Below, piece after piece: positions 44,673 through 53,026 of a DNA stretch of 64,000 nt. Under the pieces are notes generated by a model. The model saw nothing but the letters and a program-made list of their open reading frames with translations. It searched no databases and was not told where the DNA came from. This DNA is from Neomesorhizobium albiziae (GTDB taxonomy: Bacteria; Pseudomonadota; Alphaproteobacteria; Rhizobiales; Rhizobiaceae). The stretch lies in contig NZ_FOSL01000001.1 of NCBI RefSeq assembly GCF_900114255.1, forward strand, positions 434,001 to 498,000. The letters run 5' to 3'. The translations under genes were made by a program, and so were the position numbers. Position 1 is the stretch's first letter, and each line of letters starts with the position of its first letter.

Positions 44673-45923
44673 CTACTCCACGATCACCGCCGTCTCGACC
44701 ACTGCATGGAAGAGCACGTCGCAGCCGGCGGCGGCCCATTCCTTGGAGATCTCTTCCGCCTCGTTGTGCGACAGACCGTCGACGCAAGGACACATAACCA
44801 TCGCGGTCGGCGCCACACGGTTGATCCAGCAAGCGTCATGGCCGGCGCCGGAAACGATGTTGCGATGCGAATAGCCGAGGCGTACAGCAGCGTCGCGGAT
44901 CGCCTTCACGCAATCCTTGTCGAAGGTGACCGGATCGAAATGGCCGACCTGCTCGACCTCGAACTTGATGTCCAGCGCCTCGCAGATCAGTTCGATGCCG
45001 GCGCGGATGCGCTCGTCCATCTCATCCAGCACGTCCTTGTTGGGCGAGCGGATGTCGATCGTGAAGACAGTACGTCCGGCGATGATGTTGCGCGAGTTCG
45101 GATAGACCTCCATATGGCCGATCGCGCCGACGGCGTCCGGCTGGTAGTCCATCGCCACTTCATGCACCAGTTCGGTGATCCGCGCCATGCCGAGCCCGGC
45201 ATTGCGGCGCTTCGGCATCGGGGTAGAACCGGTGTGGCTTTCCTTGCCGGTCAGCGTGACCTGCAGCCACTTCAGGCCCTGGCCATGGGTAACCACGCCA
45301 ATGTCGATGTCCTCGTCCTCAAGGATCGGCCCCTGCTCGATGTGCAATTCGAAGAAGGCCTTCATCTTGCGGGCGCCGACCTCTTCGTCGCCCTTCCAGC
45401 CAATGCGTTCCAGCTCGTCACCGAACTTCTTGCCCTTGGCGTCGACCCGCTCGTAAGCCCAGTCCTGCTTGTGGACGCCGGCGAAGACGCCGGAGGCCAG
45501 CATCGCCGGTGCGTAGCGCGTGCCTTCCTCGTTGGTCCAGTTGGTGACCACGATGGGGTGCTTCGTCCTGATGCCGAGATCGTTGAGCGAGCGGATCACC
45601 TCCAGCCCGCCGAGTACACCGAGCACACCGTCATACTTGCCGCCGGTCGGTTGGGTGTCCAGATGCGAGCCGACATAGACCGGCAGTGCCTCGGGGTCGG
45701 TGCCTTCACGCCGCGCGAACATGGTGCCCATCTGGTCGAGGCCCATTTCAAGTCCGGATGCCTCGCACCAACGCTTGAACAGATGCCGGCCCTCGCCGTC
45801 TTCGTCGGTCAGTGTCTGGCGATTGTTGCCGCCGGCAATGCCAGGGCCGATCTTCGCCATCTCCATCAACGAATCCCACAAACGGTCTGAATTGATTCGG
45901 AGATTTTCGCCCGGAGCGGCCAT
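44673..45923 (-). CDS. Beta-ureidopropionase / N-carbamoyl-L-amino acid hydrolase (M20)
   Basis: 416 residues of the metal-dependent M20 amidohydrolase family. Metal ligands are seen in GSHLDTQPTGGKYDG (His, Asp), TNWTNEEGTR (Glu), FFELHIEQGP (His) and the C-terminal GLSHNEAEE (His). It splits N-carbamoyl-beta-alanine to beta-alanine, CO2 and ammonia, the third step after PreTA and HydA. The dimerisation domain of about 110 residues (LTGKESHTGSTPM) is present. A small cupin gene ends 11 bases upstream, so it belongs to the aminotransferase operon. Confidence 0.9.
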   Translation of the reverse strand: MAAPGENLRINSDRLWDSLMEMAKIGPGIAGGNNRQTLTDEDGEGRHLFKRWCEASGLEMGLDQMGTMFARREGTDPEALPVYVGSHLDTQPTGGKYDGVLGVLGGLEVIRSLNDLGIRTKHPIVVTNWTNEEGTRYAPAMLASGVFAGVHKQDWAYERVDAKGKKFGDELERIGWKGDEEVGARKMKAFFELHIEQGPILEDEDIDIGVVTHGQGLKWLQVTLTGKESHTGSTPMPKRRNAGLGMARITELVHEVAMDYQPDAVGAIGHMEVYPNSRNIIAGRTVFTIDIRSPNKDVLDEMDERIRAGIELICEALDIKFEVEQVGHFDPVTFDKDCVKAIRDAAVRLGYSHRNIVSGAGHDACWINRVAPTAMVMCPCVDGLSHNEAEEISKEWAAAGCDVLFHAVVETAVIVE

Positions 45924-45934
45924 GGTTCGACCCC

Positions 45935-46234
45935 TTATGCTTTCAATTCGACTTCGACGAACGACATCGGCTTGTCACCCGCGTTGACCACATTGTGCTC
46001 GACGCCTTCGTCGCGTCTGTAGGCGGCGCCGGCCGCCGTGTCGACACGCCTGGTACCGCCGCCCGGCTCTTCCAGCAGGAAGGCGCACGGTGTGATGGTC
46101 GTCACGACATAGTCCATGCCGTGCCGGTGCCAACGCGTCTCCGCGCCGGGATCGAAATCCCAGCGCGTGACGCGGACCTTTTCGTCGTCGACGAGCACTT
46201 CGCTCGTCGCTTGCTGCCGTGCCTGATAGGTCAA
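45935..46234 (-). CDS. Small cupin protein, TTG start
   Basis: 99 residues. No ATG suits; the TTG at 46234 overlaps the aminotransferase stop by four bases (TTGA), which is the expected coupled start (reading LTYQARQQATSEVLVDDEKV). The cupin core has WHRHGMDYVV as the HxH motif and VEHNVVNAG as motif 2. It lies between the aminotransferase and the ureidopropionase genes, in one operon. The role is unknown; it may bind a pathway intermediate. Confidence 0.78.
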   Translation of the reverse strand: MTYQARQQATSEVLVDDEKVRVTRWDFDPGAETRWHRHGMDYVVTTITPCAFLLEEPGGGTRRVDTAAGAAYRRDEGVEHNVVNAGDKPMSFVEVELKA

Positions 46235-47559
46235 TCCACCATCCTCAGGACCTCGCGCACATGGTCGATCAACTCGTTGATCTGGCCCTTGGTAATGATC
46301 AACGGCGGCGACAGCGCGATGATGTCGCCGGTGGTGCGGATCAGCGCGCCGCGCTCGAACGCCTTCACGAAAGCCGAGAAGGCGCGCTTGGTCGGCTGTC
46401 CGGCGATGGGCTCGAGTTCGATGGCGCCGACCAGGCCGATGTTGCGGATATCGATGACATGCGGCTCGCCCTTCAGTGAATGAAGCGCGTCTTCCCAATA
46501 GGGCGCAAGTTCAGCGCCGCGGGTGAGCAGCCCTTCTTCCTTGTAGGTGTCGAGGGTGCCGAGGCCGGCAGCGCAAGCGATCGGATTGCCGGAGTAGGTG
46601 TAGCCGTGCATGAACTCGATGACATGCTCCGGCCCGTTCATGAAGGCGTCGTGGATCTCCTTCTTCACGAACACGGCACCCATCGGGACGACACCGTTGG
46701 TAACGCCCTTGGCGGTGGTCATGATGTCGGGGACGACGCCGAAATAATCCGCCGCGAACGGCGTTCCGAGGCGGCCGAAGCCGGTGATGACCTCGTCGAA
46801 GATCAACAGGATGCCATGCTTGGTGCAGATCTCGCGCAGCTTCTGCAGGTAACCCTTCGGCGGCACCAGGACGCCAGTGGAGCCTGCCACCGGCTCGACG
46901 ATGACGGCGGCGACCGTCGAGGCGTCGTGCAGCGTGACGATGCGCTCGAGTTCGGTCGCCAGATCGCCGCCATGCTCGGGTTCGCCACGCGAAAACGCAT
47001 TCTTGGCCGGCAGGTGGGTGTGCGGCATGTGGTCGACACCAGTCAAAAGCGTGCCGAACATCTTGCGGTTGGTGACAATGCCGCCGACCGAGATGCCGCC
47101 GAAATTGACGCCGTGGTAACCGCGCTCGCGGCCGATCAGCCGGAAGCGCGAGCCTTCGCCCTTGGTGCGGTGATAGGCAAGCGCGATCTTCAATGCAGTG
47201 TCGACCGACTCCGAACCGGAATTGGTGAAGAACACATGATCCATGCCCTTCGGTGCGATGTCGACCAGCCGGTTGGCGAACTCAAAAACGATCGGGTGGC
47301 CCATCTGGAAGGCCGGCGCGTAGTCAAGCTCGGCGGCCTGGTTCTGGATCGCTTCCGTGATCTTGGGGCGGCAGTGGCCGGCATTGACGCACCAGAGGCC
47401 CGCCGTGCCGTCGAGAACCTTGCGGCCGTCGGACGTGGTGTAATGCATGTCCTTGGCGGAAACAAACATGCGCGGCGACTGCTTGAACTGGCGGTTGGCC
47501 GTAAACGGCATCCAGAACGCGCTCAGATCGTTCGGCGTTACTTTCAATCTGTTGGACAT
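46231..47559 (-). CDS. Omega-amino acid (beta-alanine)-pyruvate aminotransferase
   Basis: 442 residues from the ATG at 47559 with AGGAAAG upstream. A class III PLP aminotransferase: SAFWMPFTANRQFK near the N-terminus, FFTNSGSESVDTALK, ERGYHGVNFGG, LLIFDEVITGFGRLG and the PLP lysine in MTTAKGVTNG. The SAFWMPFTANR stretch is typical of beta-alanine:pyruvate aminotransferases. It would turn beta-alanine from uracil, or 3-aminoisobutyrate from thymine, into the semialdehyde. A RutR-like operator lies 82 bases upstream. Confidence 0.92.
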   Translation of the reverse strand: MSNRLKVTPNDLSAFWMPFTANRQFKQSPRMFVSAKDMHYTTSDGRKVLDGTAGLWCVNAGHCRPKITEAIQNQAAELDYAPAFQMGHPIVFEFANRLVDIAPKGMDHVFFTNSGSESVDTALKIALAYHRTKGEGSRFRLIGRERGYHGVNFGGISVGGIVTNRKMFGTLLTGVDHMPHTHLPAKNAFSRGEPEHGGDLATELERIVTLHDASTVAAVIVEPVAGSTGVLVPPKGYLQKLREICTKHGILLIFDEVITGFGRLGTPFAADYFGVVPDIMTTAKGVTNGVVPMGAVFVKKEIHDAFMNGPEHVIEFMHGYTYSGNPIACAAGLGTLDTYKEEGLLTRGAELAPYWEDALHSLKGEPHVIDIRNIGLVGAIELEPIAGQPTKRAFSAFVKAFERGALIRTTGDIIALSPPLIITKGQINELIDHVREVLRMVD

Positions 47560-47640
47560 GACCAAGCTTTCCTTTTTGAACCCCTGATTTCGCCGCGGCC
47601 AACGCTTGGTCTTTGGAGCGTAATCGTGCTACGCAAATTT

Positions 47641-47656
47641 TTGACCGGTTGGACAA
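47641..47656. promoter_or_regulatory. RutR-like operator between aminotransferase and rutR
   Basis: TTGACCGGTTGGACAA is a near-palindrome and agrees with the E. coli RutR consensus TTGACCA-NN-TGGTCAA at 12 of 14 fixed positions. It lies 82 bases from the aminotransferase start and 140 bases from the regulator start, so one site can serve both divergent genes. Binding is inferred. Confidence 0.7.
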
Positions 47657-47795
47657 ACGTTAGCACCGCCATGTCGGCGGTCAAGGGACTACTAGCGGAA
47701 ATGCGGCATTCGAAGAGCGCTCCACAGGCCGGCAAAAACTGGTCCAGACAATTGGTCCAGAGGCTTTCCGCCAATGAAGGCTGGTGCGGCATATC

Positions 47796-48431
47796 ATGAG
47801 CATGGAAGCAACCTCGCCGCGCCGCACCCGCATCCAGCAGGAAAAGCGGGAAGTCATCCTGGAAGCCGCCCTCGAAGTTTTTTCCGCCAACGGTTTCCGC
47901 GGCTCGACCATCGACCAGATCGCCGACGCCGCCGGCATGTCGAAACCCAACCTGCTCTATTATTTTCGCCGCAAGGAAGACATCCACGAGACGCTGATGC
48001 AGCGCCTGCTCGACACCTGGCTGGCGCCGCTGCGCGAGCTCGACGACATCGGCGACCCCATGACGGAGCTGCGCAGCTACATCAGGCGCAAGCTGGAGAT
48101 GGCACGCGACTTTCCGCGCGAGAGCCGGCTCTTTGCCAACGAGATTCTGCAGGGCGCGCCGCGCATTATTTCCATGATCGAGGGCGAGCTGAAAAGCCTG
48201 GTCGACGAAAAGGCCGAGATCATGAATGGCTGGATGCGGGCCGGCAAGATCGCCAGGACCGACCCTTACCACCTGATCTTTTCGATCTGGGCTACGACGC
48301 AGCATTATGCCGATTTCGACGTCCAGGTTCGCGCCGTACTGGGACCGGACCGCGGCGGCGAAGGCCGTTTCGAGGATGCTGCCCGCTTCCTCGAACAATT
48401 GTTCGTCGAAGGATTGCGGCCGAAGGGCTGA
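47796..48431 (+). CDS. rutR: TetR-family pyrimidine regulator, RutR-like
   Basis: 211 residues from the ATG at 47796; a GTG at 47784 is an alternative. The TetR helix-turn-helix reads FSANGFRGSTIDQIADAAGMSKPNLLYYF, and the C-terminal domain holds RLFANEILQGAPRI and FSIWATTQHYADF, both characteristic of RutR. RutR is released from DNA by uracil or thymine. It is divergent from the beta-alanine aminotransferase operon with a RutR-like operator between them. Confidence 0.88.
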   Translation: MSMEATSPRRTRIQQEKREVILEAALEVFSANGFRGSTIDQIADAAGMSKPNLLYYFRRKEDIHETLMQRLLDTWLAPLRELDDIGDPMTELRSYIRRKLEMARDFPRESRLFANEILQGAPRIISMIEGELKSLVDEKAEIMNGWMRAGKIARTDPYHLIFSIWATTQHYADFDVQVRAVLGPDRGGEGRFEDAARFLEQLFVEGLRPKG

Positions 48432-48580
48432 TCCAATCTGTCGCGGCGCGATCCGGCAAGCTTTCTAAGCTCCCAGGGACTTTGGTCCACCTGTTCATGA
48501 GATGCCTGATCCGCCATGTTGTCGCGCGGGCATCGGGAGAGACCGGCGCGCGCTGCGCCGCATGAGCCAGGGAGAGATCG

Positions 48581-48889
48581 ATGGCCAGACTGATCGCATT
48601 GTACAGAACGCCCAAGGACCCGGCGGCTTTCGAGCGCTATTATTTTTCGACGCACGTGCCGCTTGCCCAGAAGATACCGGGGCTGCGAAAATACGACGTC
48701 AGCGACGGCAACGCGCTTGGCCCGGAAGGGCCGTCGAATTTCCACATGGTCGCGACGCTCTATTTCGACAGCCTCGACGCCATCAAGACGGCATTGAATT
48801 CGCCGGAAGGCCAGGCCGCGGCCGCCGATCTCGGCAAGTTCGCCGACGGCGGTGTCGAACTGATCTTCTTCGACACCAAGGACATCTGA
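48581..48889 (+). CDS. EthD-domain protein
   Basis: 102 residues of the dimeric ferredoxin-like EthD fold. The family marks are IALYRTPKDPAAFERYYFSTHVPLA and the later GPSNFHMVATLYFDSLDA. EthD proteins help P450 ether breakdown in Rhodococcus, but most family members have no known role. A ribosome site GGGAGAG lies upstream. It is 149 bases after rutR on the same strand and converges with preA, so it may be made with the regulator. Confidence 0.82.
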   Translation: MARLIALYRTPKDPAAFERYYFSTHVPLAQKIPGLRKYDVSDGNALGPEGPSNFHMVATLYFDSLDAIKTALNSPEGQAAAADLGKFADGGVELIFFDTKDI

Positions 48890-48932
48890 ACCGGACCCCA
48901 ACCCTCCAGCGATAGCTGCCATGCGGCGGCGC

Positions 48933-50252
48933 TTATTCCGCCGCCGCCTTGGCCATCGGATTGTTGGGGTGCTGCGTCCAGTTGAAATAGACCGGAGACA
49001 CCGGCTGGCCGGTGCGCTGGTCCATGACGCCTGCCGCCAGCGGCTCCATGGTGATGCAGTTTTCGACCGGGCAGACATTGACGCAGAGATTGCAGCCGAC
49101 GCATTCGGCCTCGATCACCTCGAAATGCCTGACGCCATCGACCATGCTGGTGATCGCCTGGTGCGACGTGTCCTCGCAGGCGATGTGGCAACGGCCGCAC
49201 TTGATGCAGGCATCCTGGTCGATACGCGCCTTGGCGACGTAGTTGAGGTTGAGATACTGCCAGTCGGTGACGTTGGGCGTGGCGCGGCCGACGATGTCGT
49301 CGAGCGAAGCATGGCCTTTGGCGTCCATCCAGTTTTTCAGGCCTTCGATCATTTCCTGCACGATCTTGAAGCCGTAGGTCATGGCCGCCGTGCAGACCTG
49401 CACATTGCCAGCGCCAAGCGCCATGAATTCGGCGGCGTCGCGCCAGGTGGTGATGCCGCCGATGCCGGAGATCGGCAGGCCGCGGGTTTCACTGTCGCGG
49501 GCGATCTCGGCCACCATGTTCATGGCGATCGGCTTCACTGCCGGGCCGCAATAGCCGCCATGCGAACCCTTGCCATCGATGGTCGGCATCGGCGCGAAGC
49601 TGTCGAGATCAACGCCTGTGATCGAGTTGATGGTGTTGATCAGAGACACGGCGTCAGTGCCGCCAGCGAAGGCCGCACGCGCCGGCTTGCGGATGTCGGT
49701 GATGTTGGGCGTGAGCTTGGTGATGACGGGCATGCGGGTGTTCTGCTTGCACCAGCGCACCACCATCTCGATGTATTCGGGCACCTGGCCGACCGCCGAG
49801 CCCATGCCACGTTCAGACATGCCATGCGGGCAGCCGAAATTCAGCTCGATGCCATCGGCCTCGGTTTCCTCGACCAACGGCAGGATCGCCTTCCAGCTTT
49901 CTTCGACACAAGGCACCATCAGCGAGACGACGATGGCGCGGTCGGGCCAGTCCTTCTTGACCTGCTTGATCTCGCGCAGGTTTAGGAACAGGTCGCGGTC
50001 GGTGATCAGCTCGATGTTGTTAAGGCCGAGGAGCCGCCGGTCCGCGCCCCAGATCGCGCCGTAGCGCGGCCCGTTCACGTTGACGACCGGCGGCCCCTCC
50101 TCCCCCAAAGTCTTCCATACAACGCCGCCCCAGCCAGCCTTGAAGGCGCGGATGACATTGTAGGCCTTGTCGGTCGGCGGCGCCGAGGCCAGCCAGAACG
50201 GGTTTGGAGATTTGATGCCGACGAAATTGTTGCGGATGTCTGCCATGCTCAT
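48933..50252 (-). CDS. preA: NAD-dependent dihydropyrimidine dehydrogenase subunit PreA
   Basis: 439 residues; its ATG overlaps the preT stop by four bases. The FMN barrel is like dihydroorotate dehydrogenase (NPFWLASAPPTDKAYNV, ELNFGCPHGMSERGMG with the catalytic-region Cys, GIGGITTWRDAAEFM). Two [4Fe-4S] motifs follow at the C-terminus: CIKCGRCHIAC and CVGCNLCVNVCPVENC. Together with PreT it reduces uracil and thymine to the dihydro forms with NADH, the first catabolic step. Confidence 0.95.
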   Translation of the reverse strand: MSMADIRNNFVGIKSPNPFWLASAPPTDKAYNVIRAFKAGWGGVVWKTLGEEGPPVVNVNGPRYGAIWGADRRLLGLNNIELITDRDLFLNLREIKQVKKDWPDRAIVVSLMVPCVEESWKAILPLVEETEADGIELNFGCPHGMSERGMGSAVGQVPEYIEMVVRWCKQNTRMPVITKLTPNITDIRKPARAAFAGGTDAVSLINTINSITGVDLDSFAPMPTIDGKGSHGGYCGPAVKPIAMNMVAEIARDSETRGLPISGIGGITTWRDAAEFMALGAGNVQVCTAAMTYGFKIVQEMIEGLKNWMDAKGHASLDDIVGRATPNVTDWQYLNLNYVAKARIDQDACIKCGRCHIACEDTSHQAITSMVDGVRHFEVIEAECVGCNLCVNVCPVENCITMEPLAAGVMDQRTGQPVSPVYFNWTQHPNNPMAKAAAE

Positions 50253-51616
50253 GCCCTCCCGTTCGAGGTGAGTGCCCGGTGGATACTCTCCGCCGCGTCC
50301 CGGCCGGCGGCAACGGCCGCCACGGTCAGGTCCTCGCGGCTGTCGACGACGCAGTCGCCGCCGGCCCAGACTTTCGCCAGCGACGTGCGGCCCTCAGCAT
50401 CGACCTTGATGCGGCCGGCTTCCATGGCGATGGACGCGCCGCTGCCATTGAGCGCGGCGGGTTCGAAACTCTGGCCGATCGCCTTGAACACCTGGTCGGC
50501 CTCCAGCCGCAGGGTCTTGCCGGTGCCCGCAAGCCTGTCGCCGTCGAGTGCCGTGTACTCCAGCTCGATTCCAGCGACCTTGCCGCCTTCGGTGACGACC
50601 TTTTTCGGCTGCATCCAGTGGCGGATGCTGACGCCCTTCGAGGTCGCCAGATCCTGCTCGAATTCGGAAGCGTTCATCTGCTCCTTGCCGCGCCGGTAGC
50701 AGATCGTCACCTCCTCGGCGCCAAGTAGCTTGGCCTGCACGCCGGCGTCGATGGCCGTCATGCCGCCGCCGATGACGACAACGCGGCGGCCGACTTCCAG
50801 CGCCGACAGGTCGCGCGCCTGGCGAAGCTCGGCGATGAACTCGACTGCGTTTTCGACGCCGTCGCTTTCCTCGCCTTCGGCACGCAATGCATTGACCCCG
50901 GCAAGGCCGAGGCCGAGAAACACCGCATCATAGCTTGCGGTCAGTTCGGAAAGCGCATAGTCGCGGCCGAGCGCCTTACCGTTGACAATCGAGATGCCGC
51001 CGATCGCGGTGACGTAATCGACTTCGGCCTGGGCGAAGTTGTCGACGCTCTTGTAGGCGGCGATGCCGTATTCGTTGAGGCCGCCGGATTTCGGCCTGGC
51101 TTCGAGCACGGTCACCTCATGGCCGTAGCGGGCGAGCCGGTGCGCCGCTGCAAGGCCGGCCGGACCGGCGCCGACTACGGCGATCTTCCTGCCGGTGGGC
51201 GTCGCGCGCTCGTAGAACTGCTTGTTCTGGCCCATGGCGACATCGGTGGCGTAGCGCTGCAGGCGGCCGATCTGCACCGGCTTGCCCTCGGCGACCTCGC
51301 GCACGCAGACTTCCTCGCAAAGCGTTTCGGTCGGGCAGACGCGGGCGCACATGCCGCCGAGGATATTCTGGTCGAAGATGGTCTTGGCCGACCCCAGCGG
51401 ATTGCCGGTGGAAATCTGGCGGATGAACAGCGGGATATCGATGGAGGTCGGGCAGGCCTGCATGCACGGCGCATCGTAGCAGAAATAGCAGCGGTCGGAC
51501 TCGACCAGCGCCTCGTGGTGATCGAGCGGTGGATGCAGATCGGAGAAATTGTCGGCGTATTTTTCCGGCGAAAGCCGGGCGGCTGCGATGCCTTCCTTGA
51601 ACAGACCTTCGGCCAT
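50249..51616 (-). CDS. preT: NAD-dependent dihydropyrimidine dehydrogenase subunit PreT
   Basis: 455 residues similar to the glutamate-synthase small subunit. The N-terminal part carries cysteines for two iron-sulfur clusters (CYFCYDAPCMQACPTSID and CARVCPTETLCEEVCVRE); the FAD motif is VVGAGPAGLAAAHRLA and the NAD(P) motif VVVIGGGMTAIDAGVQAKLLG. It passes electrons from NADH to PreA. A ribosome site GGGGAAC precedes the ATG. A RutR-like site lies 54 bases upstream. Confidence 0.95.
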   Translation of the reverse strand: MAEGLFKEGIAAARLSPEKYADNFSDLHPPLDHHEALVESDRCYFCYDAPCMQACPTSIDIPLFIRQISTGNPLGSAKTIFDQNILGGMCARVCPTETLCEEVCVREVAEGKPVQIGRLQRYATDVAMGQNKQFYERATPTGRKIAVVGAGPAGLAAAHRLARYGHEVTVLEARPKSGGLNEYGIAAYKSVDNFAQAEVDYVTAIGGISIVNGKALGRDYALSELTASYDAVFLGLGLAGVNALRAEGEESDGVENAVEFIAELRQARDLSALEVGRRVVVIGGGMTAIDAGVQAKLLGAEEVTICYRRGKEQMNASEFEQDLATSKGVSIRHWMQPKKVVTEGGKVAGIELEYTALDGDRLAGTGKTLRLEADQVFKAIGQSFEPAALNGSGASIAMEAGRIKVDAEGRTSLAKVWAGGDCVVDSREDLTVAAVAAGRDAAESIHRALTSNGRA

Positions 51617-51669
51617 CTTCGAAGTTCCCCATTCTTATGGTTTTGACGAAGGCTAGCACAGTTTATTTT

Positions 51670-51685
51670 TTTATCAATCGGTCAA
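51670..51685 (-). promoter_or_regulatory. RutR-like operator upstream of preT
   Basis: Read on the minus strand, TTGACCGATTGATAAA keeps a full left half-site and a partial right half-site of the RutR consensus (11 of 14 positions). It starts 54 bases from the preT ATG, in an AT-rich promoter. It is weaker than the site at 47641. Confidence 0.5.
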
Positions 51686-51813
51686 ATTTTGACATAAGAC
51701 GTTGTTTCGGCAAGATAATATGAGTTGTTTAGTCATGTTTATTTGGAACGAGCGTCTCCATCACCACGCCCGGATTTTCATCCGTCTGGCCATTGCATGG
51801 AAGAAGTCGGGAA

Positions 51814-51872
51814 GCGGGGCGCTGGGTCAGCACCTCGTAAGTAAGTAATCTGGCGCCTTCCCAGCGCCCCGC
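51814..51872. repeat. Long-loop perfect inverted repeat
   Basis: GCGGGGCGCTGGG (51814-51826) and CCCAGCGCCCCGC (51860-51872) are exact reverse complements across a 33-base loop. The loop carries GTAAGTAAGTAA and a second short GC stretch (GGCGCC). It could be a mobile repeat unit or a structured RNA. Confidence 0.6.
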
Positions 51873-52241
51873 CGGCGATTTTCGGCCATCCCATCTCCCA
51901 ACATCGGACCTTCCGGTATGCACCGGTGGTTTCTACGTGTCAGCGCCAGATCATACCGCGCCTGGTTCCCGTCAACGCGGGAAATCGTAGAGACTCTGGG
52001 ACAGCCCTCCGTCTCCACGGCCACGTTAGCCGCTTGCCCGAAGCGCCGGTTCCTCCCCGCAAACCACCGTCATGATCGGCGTTCCCGCAGGAGAAACTGC
52101 CGATGAGTATGCGGCAGCGGCAAAGGGGTGTGGATAAAAGAAAAACAAAGACTGCTGACAGATGCTGACAATGGGCTTGGCTGGACTGGCGGGCTGGTTG
52201 GTTCTGCACCGCTTTCGTACTGCCGACCTGTCTCGGCATGG

Positions 52242-52286
52242 ATTCCCGACACTCTCCGCTCGTTCCTCGCTCACGAGGTCGGGAAT
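52242..52286. repeat. Palindromic repeat with ATTCCCGAC arms
   Basis: ATTCCCGAC (52242-52250) pairs with GTCGGGAAT (52278-52286). The inner part CGCTCGTTCCTCGCTCACGAG adds a CTCG/CGAG pairing. Repeats of this look, starting CTGTCTCGGCATGGATTCCC, are widespread between genes in alphaproteobacteria. Confidence 0.65.
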
Positions 52287-52341
52287 GACGCGTATATTCA
52301 GCACCGTTCCAAACCCGCAGACGTCGCGGCAGTGAGAATTC

Positions 52342-53019
52342 TCACACTGCCTGAGGCACGCGCGCAGCTTCGCCGATGAGACCGATGATCCGCTCGACCG
52401 CCGAGGGGATTGGCCCAAGCACCGGCTTGTAGAAGCGCAACCGGAGCGCTTCGGCGGCCTGCCCGAGGGGGCCGCCGCCGATGATCACCGCTTCCGCACC
52501 GTCCAGCGTGATGCAGTCGCCGACCGCGCCGGCAAGCGCCTCGGTAAGAAGCGCCCGATCCGCGGCAAGCGCGACCGGGTCGCCCTCTGTGCAGCGGATG
52601 CCCGTATAGAGATGGGCAAGCCCCAGATCATGCGCTCGCTGGCCGATCGCCTCAATAAGGTCCGGCGTGGAAGTCGCCACGCCGAACCTGCGCCCGCCCT
52701 CCGAGGCCTCGATCATCGAGGCCTCGCAGATGCCGACCACCGGAATGGCCACCTTGCGGCGAAGTTCGGCAAGGCCGGGATCGCCGAAGGCGCTGACGAT
52801 AATTCCCGCACAATCCCGGCCATGCGCGGTTCCAAGCTCGACCACCTCGGCGGCGGATGCCGTCAGCTGCTCGGGCATGACGATCATGCTCGGGGCACGA
52901 CGCGCGGTCACGGTTTCCAACTCCAGCCTACCGTCCAACGCCGTCAGCGCGATGGCGTGCATCATGTCGCTCGTGGCCTGCGAACTGTTGGGATTGATCA
53001 ACAGTATGTGCGCGGTCAT
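52342..53019 (-). CDS. Asp/Glu/hydantoin racemase-fold protein lacking both active cysteines
   Basis: 225 residues from the ATG at 53019. It has the family start ILLINPNSSQATSDMM, GDPGL in SAFGDPGLAELRRK, IPVVGICEAS and a C-terminal DGAEAVIIGGGPLGQAA. In true hydantoin racemases a catalytic Cys stands before the xDPGL block and another in the ILGC block; here Ala and Gly stand there. So the fold is certain but racemisation is doubtful. It is co-directional with an MFS gene, whose stop lies seven bases upstream, and should be made with it. Confidence 0.82.
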   Translation of the reverse strand: MTAHILLINPNSSQATSDMMHAIALTALDGRLELETVTARRAPSMIVMPEQLTASAAEVVELGTAHGRDCAGIIVSAFGDPGLAELRRKVAIPVVGICEASMIEASEGGRRFGVATSTPDLIEAIGQRAHDLGLAHLYTGIRCTEGDPVALAADRALLTEALAGAVGDCITLDGAEAVIIGGGPLGQAAEALRLRFYKPVLGPIPSAVERIIGLIGEAARVPQAV

Positions 53020-53026
53020 GCTCGGT

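Larger units (their letters stand above)
51617..52341. other. 725-base gap with repeats and a preT operator
   Basis: No gene is supported here; short frames on both strands lack ribosome sites and family features. The region holds the preT promoter with a RutR-like site, a long-loop hairpin at 51814-51872, direct repeats GCTGACA near 52150, and a palindromic repeat at 52242-52286. Confidence 0.6.

Noticed and set aside
44706-45890. Plus-strand frame of 394 codons opposite the M20 hydrolase
   Set aside because: Antisense to complete metal-ligand motifs of the hydrolase; no features of its own.
46480-47799. Plus-strand frame of 439 codons opposite the aminotransferase
   Set aside because: Antisense shadow; it also runs through the RutR-like operator.
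51729-51923. Minus-strand frame of 64 codons in the preT upstream gap
   Set aside because: No ribosome site, no recognisable family, and it overlaps the long-loop hairpin; possibly a repeat that is often called as a gene by mistake.
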